DNA of 64,000 bases. Origin: Ferrovibrio sp036381655 (GTDB taxonomy: Bacteria; Pseudomonadota; Alphaproteobacteria; Ferrovibrionales; Ferrovibrionaceae). The notes under the pieces are model-generated. The model was not told the origin of the DNA and did not search any database. It was given only the letters and a program-made list of their open reading frames with translations. The position numbers and the translations under genes were made by a program. The stretch covers positions 13,367 through 77,366 of the forward strand of contig NZ_DASVCJ010000034.1 of assembly GCF_036381655.1 (NCBI RefSeq). The letters are read 5' to 3'. Below are positions 54,459 to 62,752 of this stretch, piece after piece; the stretch's first letter is position 1, and every line of letters starts with the position of its first letter.

Positions 54459-55673
54459 ATGGACACAAGCGAATTGAAGGATCGCCGCGTCGCCGTCATC
54501 GGCGGCGGACCGGCCGGCCTGATGGCCGCCGAGGTCGTTGCCAGCGCCGGCGCAACGGTCAGCGTGTTCGAGCGCATGCCGAGCATGGGGCGCAAGCTGC
54601 TGATGGCCGGGCGCGGCGGCCTGAACATCACCCATTCCGAACCGATCGAGCGCTTCCGCAACCGCTATGGCGCCGCCGCATCCTGGATGGAACGCCACCT
54701 CGCCGCCTTCCCGCCCTCGACCCTGATCGCCTGGTGCGAAGGGCTGGGCCAAGCGACCTTCATCGGCAGCAGCGGGCGCGCGTTCCCCGAAGCGATGAAG
54801 GCAAGTCCGCTGCTGCGTGCCTGGCTGGCGCGGCTGAACGGTCTCGGCGTCCGGCTGATGACGCGCGCGGACTGGACCGGGTGGAATGCCGCCGGGGCGC
54901 TGACCTTTGCCGATGGCAGCGTCTTTGCGGCCGAGGCCTCTGTGCTAGCGCTGGGCGGGGCATCCTGGCCGCGGCTCGGCGCCGATGGCGGCTGGACCGG
55001 GCTACTGCCCGAGATCGACATTGCCGCTCTGCGGCCGGCCAATTGCGGCTTCGCCGTTCCGTGGTCGGAGCATTTCCGGAACCGCCATGCCGGCGCACCG
55101 CTGAAACGCATCGCCCTCTCCTTTGCCGGCGAGACGGTGCGCGGAGAGGCGATGATCACCACGGCTGGAATCGAGGGCGGCGCGGTCTACGCGCTCTCGG
55201 CGGTGTTGCGCGAGGCGATTGCCCGCGACGGCAGCGCGCTGCTGCGGATCGACCTTCGCCCGGATCTTGCACCGGCGGAACTCGACGAGCGGCTGAACGA
55301 GCCGCGCCGCGGCGCCTCCCTGGCCAATTTCCTGCGCAAGCGCATCGGCCTCTCCCCAGCCGCCATCGGCCTGGTGCAGGAAATCCTGCATACCGGGGCT
55401 GCGCCGCCGCTGGCGACATTGATCAAGGCCCTGCCGCTGCGGCTGACCGCGCCATTCGGACTGGCGCGAGCGATCTCGACCGCCGGCGGAATTGCGCTGC
55501 ATGAGCTGGACGAGCATCTGATGCTGCGCCGCCGGCCCGGCGTCTTCGCCGCCGGCGAGATGCTGGACTGGGAAGCGCCGACCGGCGGCTATCTGCTGCA
55601 GGGCTGCCTGGCGACCGGCCTTGCCGCCGGCCGCGGCGTGGTCGAGTGGCTGCGGGCGAACCCGCAGAAATGA
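54459..55673 (+). CDS. HI0933/BaiN-family flavoprotein (NAD(P)/FAD-dependent oxidoreductase)
   Basis: A 404-residue FAD protein of the HI0933-like family, proteobacterial TIGR03862-type branch. The dinucleotide-binding motif VAVIGGGPAGLMAAEVVASA lies near the start, followed by MGRKLLMAGRGGLNITHSEP, the FAD-binding signature of the family, and GVFAAGEMLDWEAPTGGYLL near the end. The substrate and reaction are unknown; related proteins include bile-acid modifying BaiN. It is separated from the next, convergent gene (fumarase) by a terminator. Confidence 0.9.
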   Translation: MDTSELKDRRVAVIGGGPAGLMAAEVVASAGATVSVFERMPSMGRKLLMAGRGGLNITHSEPIERFRNRYGAAASWMERHLAAFPPSTLIAWCEGLGQATFIGSSGRAFPEAMKASPLLRAWLARLNGLGVRLMTRADWTGWNAAGALTFADGSVFAAEASVLALGGASWPRLGADGGWTGLLPEIDIAALRPANCGFAVPWSEHFRNRHAGAPLKRIALSFAGETVRGEAMITTAGIEGGAVYALSAVLREAIARDGSALLRIDLRPDLAPAELDERLNEPRRGASLANFLRKRIGLSPAAIGLVQEILHTGAAPPLATLIKALPLRLTAPFGLARAISTAGGIALHELDEHLMLRRRPGVFAAGEMLDWEAPTGGYLLQGCLATGLAAGRGVVEWLRANPQK

Positions 55674-55700
55674 GAACGGCCGCATCGCTGCGGCCGTTCT
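55673..55700. terminator. Bidirectional terminator between the flavoprotein and fumarase genes
   Basis: Perfect 12-bp arms AGAACGGCCGCA and TGCGGCCGTTCT around TCGC. The left arm begins in the flavoprotein stop codon and the fumarase stop lies six bases beyond the right arm. The T-tract is short, so the strength is uncertain. Confidence 0.75.
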
Positions 55701-55705
55701 GCTGA

Positions 55706-57316
<1,611 letters not shown>

Positions 57317-57408
57317 TGGAAACTCCTGGTCAGTGATGCGGTCTGGGGCGGAAGGGCTCTAAGCGAAATGGCTGTAAACGAAATGGCCCGGGCGGGCCGG
57401 AAGGAAAT

Positions 57409-57909
57409 TCAGGATTTCTTTTTGCGGAAGGCGTCCAGCGCCACGACATCGCCGGTCTTGCGCTCGCCCTCTTCCGCCGGCGCTGCGGCCGGCGGGGCCT
57501 GCGCTTCGTCACCAACATCCGCAACGGGGGCCGGCGGGCGGTTTTCCGCATTGGGCGCGACACGGAACTGCAATCCGAACTGCACGCTGGGATCGGCGAA
57601 AGCGGTGATCGCCGCATAGGGGATGACGAGCCGCTCGGGAACCTTGTTGAAGCTCAGCGTCACCTCGAAGGCGTCCGGGCCGGGCTCCAGTCCCCAATAC
57701 TGGTGCTGTAGAACGATGGTCATCTCTTCCGGATAACGCTCATGCAGGTATGGCGGAATCTCGACGCCGGCCTGATCGGTACGGAAGGTGATGTAGAAAT
57801 GATGATTGCCGGGCAGGCCAAATTCGGCAACACGACTGAGCGCTTCGCGGACAGCGCCGCGCAGGGCGGTCTCCACCAACTGATTATAGTCTAACAGCTT
57901 GCCGGCCAT
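57409..57909 (-). CDS. sspB: ClpXP adaptor SspB (alphaproteobacterial type)
   Basis: SspB tethers ssrA-tagged proteins to ClpXP. The 166-residue protein has the SspB fold (LPGNHHFYITFRTDQAGVEI, LHERYPEEMTIVLQHQYWGL, FEVTLSFNKVPERLVIPYAA), a variable Pro/Ala/Glu linker, and the ClpX-binding tail GDVVALDAFRKKKS at the C-terminus. This is the shape of the Caulobacter-type SspB-alpha. The ssrA gene itself lies immediately upstream on the same strand (about 100 bp), so tag source and tag-recognising adaptor are adjacent. Confidence 0.94.
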   Translation of the reverse strand: MAGKLLDYNQLVETALRGAVREALSRVAEFGLPGNHHFYITFRTDQAGVEIPPYLHERYPEEMTIVLQHQYWGLEPGPDAFEVTLSFNKVPERLVIPYAAITAFADPSVQFGLQFRVAPNAENRPPAPVADVGDEAQAPPAAAPAEEGERKTGDVVALDAFRKKKS

Positions 57910-58004
57910 ATTCGATCTTCTCGGGACTTTACGCGGGCATTTTACCCCGCCCCAGCAGGCGGTTCAATTTCCATGGCCGGCGCGATTTCCGCCCATGGCG
58001 GAAG

Positions 58005-58340
58005 CCGGTTTCAGCGGCGCTCAGAAAATCGAGCCGGGAAAGTGGGGGGCTTCTGTTGCCCGGCGCCCCCCGAGCCGCGCTTACCGATTAGGCAGCGAGT
58101 GCAACGCTATTGTCGTTGGCACTTGTAGGATTGACCCGATAACGGCGGTATCATGCCGGGCGAAAACTGGGTCTTTACTGCGCATGTCGAGCCTGATTCG
58201 CCCCCAGCATCAACCCAGCATCGGCCATTCTCGGCTCGTCCTGGGCTCATGGTGGAGGCGCCGGGTACTGCCCCCGGGTCCATTACGCCTATTCCACACA
58301 GCGTTTATCGCCATAGTCGGTTGCCCGACGCCCCCAATGT
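58005..58340 (-). ncRNA. ssrA: Circularly permuted, two-piece tmRNA (ssrA)
   Basis: The acceptor piece comes first on the minus strand. It contains a T-arm with a CCGGG/CCCGG stem and ends in CGCCTCC-A-CCA, with the CCA encoded at 58252-58250. An intervening segment follows (58249-58206). The coding piece starts GGGGGCG at 58205, which pairs with CGCCTCC to rebuild the 7-bp acceptor stem with one G-U pair, followed by AATCAGGCTCGACATGCG. The tag frame at 58120-58088 reads ANDNSVALAA then TAA, a normal ssrA tag with the resume codon GCC. GC-rich stem sequences follow. Outer ends are estimated. The gene fills most of the sspB-thyX gap; the longer plus-strand frame running through it is not coding. 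Confidence 0.93.
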
Positions 58341-58506
58341 AGGGCCGGACGGCCGGGTTTTAAAGCCCTTGGCTGCCGTTGCCCGGGGGTTCGGGGCTCC
58401 AAGCTTTTGTCCCGGGGCCTTTTGGGGACTCGGGCAGCCGGTCTATAACGACCTGCTTTTTTACCCGGCGGCGAGTCGCCGGGATCGTCGCCAGGGAGAT
58501 GCCGCC

Positions 58507-59445
58507 ATGACCATGACGCCGGAACAGGCCGCCGAAATCGCCGCCCTGCGCAGCCAAAGCCAGCCGACCCGCCGCGCCACCGTCCCCGCGCTGGAAGAAG
58601 TGCTTTACGAGCCGATTCCCGTGCTGGATCACGGCTTCATCCGGGTGATCGACTATATGGGCGACGACTCGGCCGTGGTGCAGGCGGCCCGCGTCTCCTA
58701 TGGCCGCGGCACCAAGAAGGTCAGCGAGGACCGCGGCCTGATCAATTATCTGATGCGGCACCGGCACACCACGCCGTTTGAGATGTGCGAGATCAAATAC
58801 CACGTGAAACTGCCGATTTTCGTGGCCCGGCAGTGGATCCGGCACCGCACCGCCAATGTAAACGAATATTCCGCCCGCTACTCGATCCTGGATAACGAGT
58901 TCTACATCCCCGCCCCCGACCAGCTTGCGGCGCAATCCACCAGCAACCGCCAAGGCCGCGGCAACCTGCTGACCGGCGCCGAGGCGGCGCGCGTGCTGGA
59001 GCTTTTGAAGCGGGACGCGATGCAATCCTATGCCTCCTATGAGGAGATGCTGAACGAGGGGCCGGACGGCACGCCGCGGGATCAGGACCGGCAGGGCCTG
59101 GCGCGGGAATTGGCGCGCATGAATTTGACCCTGAATTTCTATACGCAATGGTACTGGAAGACCGATCTTCTGAACCTGCTGCATTTCCTGTCGCTGCGGG
59201 CAGACAGCCACGCGCAGTATGAGATCCGGGTCTATGCCGAGGCCATGCTGGAGACGGTCAAGCGCTGGGTGCCGGCCTGCTACGACGCCTTCATGGAATA
59301 CCGCGTCGGCGGTGCCAGCCTTTCCGCCACGGCGATCAAGGTGGTGCGCCGCATGCTGGCCGGGGAAGCGGTCGAGCAGGCCAATTCGGGCCTGAGCGCC
59401 CGCGAATGGCGCGAGTTGATGGCGGTACTCAAGCCAGGCGAATAG
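58507..59445 (+). CDS. thyX: Flavin-dependent thymidylate synthase ThyX
   Basis: ThyX methylates dUMP with methylenetetrahydrofolate using FAD and NADPH. The 312-residue protein has the diagnostic motif RHRTANVNEYSARYS (RHRxxSxNExSxR with Ala for the first Ser), QAARVSYGRGTKKVSEDRGL, MRHRHTTPFEMCEIKYHVKL and FLSLRADSHAQYEIRVYAEA. AGGGAGAT precedes ATG 58507. The longer frame from 58153 runs antisense through ssrA and is rejected. Divergent from ssrA; its 3' end converges with the Bcr-type exporter after nine bases. Confidence 0.96.
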   Translation: MTMTPEQAAEIAALRSQSQPTRRATVPALEEVLYEPIPVLDHGFIRVIDYMGDDSAVVQAARVSYGRGTKKVSEDRGLINYLMRHRHTTPFEMCEIKYHVKLPIFVARQWIRHRTANVNEYSARYSILDNEFYIPAPDQLAAQSTSNRQGRGNLLTGAEAARVLELLKRDAMQSYASYEEMLNEGPDGTPRDQDRQGLARELARMNLTLNFYTQWYWKTDLLNLLHFLSLRADSHAQYEIRVYAEAMLETVKRWVPACYDAFMEYRVGGASLSATAIKVVRRMLAGEAVEQANSGLSAREWRELMAVLKPGE

Positions 59446-59454
59446 CGCGCCGCG

Positions 59455-60666
59455 TCACTCCTTCCGTTCCGGCATCAGGGCGGCGACCGAGCGCCGGTTG
59501 AACAGCCAGATCAGGCCGCCGAGAATGGCGGCCCCGGCAAAGACCAAGCCGAAGGACAGCGGATCGCCGGCCGGAAAGAATGAATTCACCGCCGAGCCGA
59601 GTCCCCCGCCCGTCGTCTGCAGGAAACCCGCCAGTGCGGCGCCGGCGCCGATCGTGGCTGGATTGATGCCGACAGCGGTGACCACCGAATTGGGCAGCGC
59701 CAGCCCCATGCCCATTGCCCAGAGCATGCGGAAGCCGATGATCACCGCGACGCTCGGCGGCAGCAGCGCAATGCAGCCCGCCATGGCCACTGCACCGGTG
59801 AGCATGCACAACACGCCAAGATCGATCAGGCGCAGCATGCCGATGCGGCCGCCAAGCAAGGACGACAGCAGCGAGCCGATCAGGTATCCGCCGGCGCCGA
59901 TGGCGGTCAAAATGCCGTAGAGCACCGGGGGAATGTCCATCGTATCGATCAGGACCGCGGGCGCCCCGGCATTGAAGCCGTGCAGGCCGGCAAAGATCGC
60001 GAGATTGAGCAGGCCGAGCGTGAGGAAGGTCCGGCTTCCCAGCAGGAAGGCAAAGGCGCGGATGATGCCGCTGAACAAGGGGCCGGCAGCGGAGGCAGGG
60101 CGAAGGGTCTCCGGCAGGCGCCAGACCAGGATGGCCAGAACCAGGGCCGTGATGCCGCCGCTGATCCAGAAATTCGCCCGCCAGCCGAGGAAATGCTCGA
60201 CGATGCCGCCAAGGGCCGGGGCCAGGATCGGGGCCAGCGCCAGCGAGGCGCTGATGGTGGATGTCGCCCTTGCCGCCTGCCGCCGGTCGTAGACATCGTT
60301 GACGATGGCCCGTCCGGTCGCCATCGCGCTGGCGCCGCCCAGGCCCTGGACCGCCCGCGCCCATAGCAGGGTGCTGAGCGACCCCGCCAGGGCGCAGGCG
60401 AGGGAGCCGGCAACCATGATGGCAAGGCCGCCGAACAGCAGCGGCCGGCGCCCATAGCGGTCGCTCAGGGGGCCATAGAAGAGCTGGCCGCCGGCAAAGG
60501 TGGCGAAGTACACCGTCAGGGTCAGGGGCAGGATTTCCGAGGGCCCCGCCAGGTCGTCCCCGATGCTGGGGAGCGACGGCAGATACATCGTCGCCGCCAG
60601 GATGCCGTTCGCAAACAGCGCCGTCAGGAGAAGGACAAGCTCGGCCGGCGGCAATTTCTGGGGCAT
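59455..60666 (-). CDS. Bcr/CflA-family MFS drug exporter
   Basis: A 403-residue inner membrane protein with 12 hydrophobic segments. ATMYLPSLPSIGDDL, QLFYGPLSDRYGRRPLLFGG (loop 2-3 motif A) and RAVQGLGGASAMATGRAIVN then DVYDRRQAAR are the signature of the Bcr/CflA subfamily, which exports bicyclomycin, chloramphenicol and similar compounds. The start at 60666 is flanked upstream by an AT-rich region that also holds the promoter of the receiver gene at 60832. Confidence 0.92.
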   Translation of the reverse strand: MPQKLPPAELVLLLTALFANGILAATMYLPSLPSIGDDLAGPSEILPLTLTVYFATFAGGQLFYGPLSDRYGRRPLLFGGLAIMVAGSLACALAGSLSTLLWARAVQGLGGASAMATGRAIVNDVYDRRQAARATSTISASLALAPILAPALGGIVEHFLGWRANFWISGGITALVLAILVWRLPETLRPASAAGPLFSGIIRAFAFLLGSRTFLTLGLLNLAIFAGLHGFNAGAPAVLIDTMDIPPVLYGILTAIGAGGYLIGSLLSSLLGGRIGMLRLIDLGVLCMLTGAVAMAGCIALLPPSVAVIIGFRMLWAMGMGLALPNSVVTAVGINPATIGAGAALAGFLQTTGGGLGSAVNSFFPAGDPLSFGLVFAGAAILGGLIWLFNRRSVAALMPERKE

Positions 60667-60733
60667 GGAAGCGGATAATGACCTAAGGTAGAATGATTAT
60701 GCGTTTGCTCCCCATATGAGTATCACACGTTGG

Positions 60734-60762
60734 TTGGCTTAGACCAATGCAAAGTATATATA
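60734..60762 (+). promoter_or_regulatory. Promoter candidate of the receiver/HPt-like pair
   Basis: TTGGCT (60734-60739), a 17-bp spacer and TATATA (60757-60762) in an AT-rich stretch about 70 bp before the start. A short dyad, TTGGT and ACCAA, overlaps the -35 region (60730-60747). Confidence 0.5.
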
Positions 60763-60831
60763 TGATCGTAAAAGGCTTTTTATGATTCTAGCGGGTCGGG
60801 TCGGCGATCGGCCGTGAGGGGGCGCCTCGCA

Positions 60832-61329
60832 ATGTCGGAAAAAATCGATTTCAGCCATATCCGCTTTCTCATTGTCGATGGCAACAAGCTGATGTGCCAG
60901 CTCATCAAGGACATCCTGATGATGCTGGGCTGCCATCAGGTTACCACCGCGCGCGACAGCGAGAAGGCGATCGGTGTTCTCCGCTCGGGCGGCATCGACG
61001 TGCTGATCACCGAGTGGAACCTGAAGCCGCGCAGCGGCCTGGAATTGCTCGATTGGCTGCGCACTGATGTCACGTCGCCCGACCGCATGATGCCCGTGAT
61101 CATGCTCACTGCGAATTCCGAGATGGAATATGTCGTCGAATCGCGCGACAAGGGCGTCACGGAGTTCCTCGCCAAGCCTTTCACGGCCGATGGCATGTAT
61201 CGCCGGCTGGTTTCGGTGATTGCACGTCCGCGGGATTTCGTCAGCGTTAAAGGCTATTTCGGTCCCGACCGGCGCCGGCAGCAATTGCCGTTCGAGGGCC
61301 CGGACAAGCGTCAGCAGAAGCCGGAATAG
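60832..61329 (+). CDS. Degenerate receiver-domain protein (phospho-acceptor Asp replaced by Glu)
   Basis: A 165-residue CheY-like protein of the FSHIRFLIVD family common in Rhodospirillales, with the C-terminal YFGPDRRR module. The receiver core is otherwise well kept: FLIVDGNKLMCQLIKDILMM, MPVIMLTANSEMEYVVESRD and KGVTEFLAKPFTADGMY, with the Thr and Lys in place. The phospho-acceptor position reads LITEWNLKPRSG, that is Glu for Asp, and one of the acidic pair is Gly (VDGN). Glu can mimic a phosphorylated Asp, so the protein may be locked active or be phosphorylation-independent. The HPt-like gene follows 13 bp later. ATG 60832 is taken; GTG 60814 is possible. Confidence 0.88.
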   Translation: MSEKIDFSHIRFLIVDGNKLMCQLIKDILMMLGCHQVTTARDSEKAIGVLRSGGIDVLITEWNLKPRSGLELLDWLRTDVTSPDRMMPVIMLTANSEMEYVVESRDKGVTEFLAKPFTADGMYRRLVSVIARPRDFVSVKGYFGPDRRRQQLPFEGPDKRQQKPE

Positions 61330-61342
61330 CAGCGGGGACAGT

Positions 61343-61843
61343 ATGCGCAGAACCATCATCCCCAATCGTGGCGATCTCAAGCGCAAGGCGGTCAATTACA
61401 AGACCGGCCTCAGCCTGAAGCTCGACGACGAACTGCGCCAGAAAATGGATGCGCTCGTGCAGAATTCGACGGCGCAGTTCCTGGAAGAAACGGTCCAGTC
61501 GCTCAAGATGCTGCGCGATGCCCTGGGACGCGCGGCGGCCGATCCGTCCTCGCGCCACGAAGTGCTCGAGCAGATTCGCGAGGAAGCTTTTCAAATCAAG
61601 GGGATGGGTGGTGTTTTCGGCTATCCCCTGCTGACCGAGTTCGGCAAATCGCTGCATGATTTCCTCAAGGAGCTGACCGACCTGGACGAGTTGCAGCAGG
61701 AGATCGTCAGCATCCACATCGACACGCTCTATGTCGTGGTCACGCACAAGATCGCCGGCTCGGGCGGCCCCCTGGAGGCCCAGTTGCGGGCTTCGCTGAA
61801 AGCCGCCATCGACAAGGCCAAGCCTGCCGCCAAAGCCGGCTGA
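61343..61843 (+). CDS. HPt-like helical-bundle protein lacking the phospho-acceptor His
   Basis: A 166-residue protein whose middle part resembles an HPt four-helix bundle. The segment EEAFQIKGMGGVFGYPLLTE, then FGKSLHDFLKEL, matches the HPt pattern (AHxLKGxxxxxGxxxL) except that the His is Phe. The N-terminal 30 residues (IIPNRGDLKRKAVNYKTGL) are basic. The C-terminus is Ala/Lys-rich. It follows the degenerate receiver by 13 bp and surely shares its transcript. Without His it cannot relay phosphate; it could be a binding partner of the neighbouring receiver. Family assignment is by pattern only. Confidence 0.78.
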   Translation: MRRTIIPNRGDLKRKAVNYKTGLSLKLDDELRQKMDALVQNSTAQFLEETVQSLKMLRDALGRAAADPSSRHEVLEQIREEAFQIKGMGGVFGYPLLTEFGKSLHDFLKELTDLDELQQEIVSIHIDTLYVVVTHKIAGSGGPLEAQLRASLKAAIDKAKPAAKAG

Positions 61844-61861
61844 GCCGGGCTCGGCACCCGG

Positions 61862-61890
61862 TGGACACCCCGGCGGCGGCGCCCTATAAC
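61862..61890 (+). promoter_or_regulatory. Promoter predicting a leaderless dapF transcript
   Basis: TGGACA (61862-61867), 17-bp spacer and TATAAC (61885-61890), one mismatch from consensus in each box. Initiation six or seven bases on falls at 61896-61897, the A of the dapF ATG. No Shine-Dalgarno precedes that ATG. Confidence 0.65.
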
Positions 61891-61896
61891 CCCGGC

Positions 61897-62748
61897 ATGG
61901 TCCCGGCGCGCCCCCTACCCTTCATCAAGATGCACGGACTCGGCAACGATTTCGTGGTGCTGGACGCGCGCGAGCAGCCCGTGCCGCTGGACGCGGCGGC
62001 GATCCGCCTGCTGGGCGACCGCAGGCGCGGCATCGGCTTCGACCAGATGATCACCATCGAGCCGTCCGACAAGGCGGATGCCTTCATGCGCATCCACAAT
62101 GCCGATGGCAGCGAGGTGGAATCCTGCGGCAATGCGGCGCGCTGCATCGGGGCGCTGCTGATGCGCGAAACCGGCCATGACAGTGTCAGCATCGACACGC
62201 TGGGCGGCTGGCTAGAGGCGAAGTCGGGCGCCGAGGGCCGCATTACCGTCGATATGGGCGAGCCGCGCTTCGACTGGCAGGCAATTCCGCTGGCGCGGGC
62301 GATGGATACCGTCACGCTGGATTATGCCCATGCCGGCTACGACCGGCCGGGCGCCGTGAACGTCGGCAATCCGCATGTCGTCTTCTTCGTCGCCGATGCC
62401 TTGGCGGTGCCGCTGGCGGAGATCGGCCCGAAAATCGAATGCGACCCGCTCTTCCCGCAGCGGATCAATGTCGAATTCGCGCAAGTGGTCGACCGCAGCC
62501 ATATCCGCATGCGGGTCTGGGAGCGCGGTGCCGGCATTACCCGCGCCTGCGGCACCGGCGCCTGCGCGACCCTAGCGGCGGCGGCGCGGCGCGGCCTGGC
62601 CGAGCGCAAGGCCGAAATCATGCTCGATGGCGGCCCGCTGCTCATCGAATGGGCGGCCAACAACCGCATCTACATGACCGGCCCGGCCACCGAGGCCTTC
62701 CGCGGCGAAATCCCGCCAAGCTTCTGGGCCGCGCTCGAAACCGCCTGA
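61897..62748 (+). CDS. dapF: Diaminopimelate epimerase DapF
   Basis: DapF interconverts LL- and meso-diaminopimelate in lysine and cell-wall synthesis. The 283-residue protein has both halves of the active site: SCGNAARCIG and ITRACGTGACATLAAAARRG with the two catalytic cysteines, plus KMHGLGNDFVVLDAR at the start and VNVGNPHVVFFV. ATG 61897 is chosen over the in-frame GTG 61861 because a good promoter occupies the extension and predicts a leaderless mRNA starting at this ATG. mtaB follows four bases after the stop, so the two form an operon. Confidence 0.95.
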   Translation: MVPARPLPFIKMHGLGNDFVVLDAREQPVPLDAAAIRLLGDRRRGIGFDQMITIEPSDKADAFMRIHNADGSEVESCGNAARCIGALLMRETGHDSVSIDTLGGWLEAKSGAEGRITVDMGEPRFDWQAIPLARAMDTVTLDYAHAGYDRPGAVNVGNPHVVFFVADALAVPLAEIGPKIECDPLFPQRINVEFAQVVDRSHIRMRVWERGAGITRACGTGACATLAAAARRGLAERKAEIMLDGGPLLIEWAANNRIYMTGPATEAFRGEIPPSFWAALETA

Positions 62749-62752
62749 GCCG

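Noticed and set aside
58153..58506. Plus-strand extension of thyX from 58153
   Set aside because: It runs antisense through the tmRNA gene. AGGGAGAT and the family start support ATG 58507.
61861..61896. GTG 61861 as dapF start
   Set aside because: A promoter fills this stretch, no ribosome binding site is present, and the residues are not family-like.
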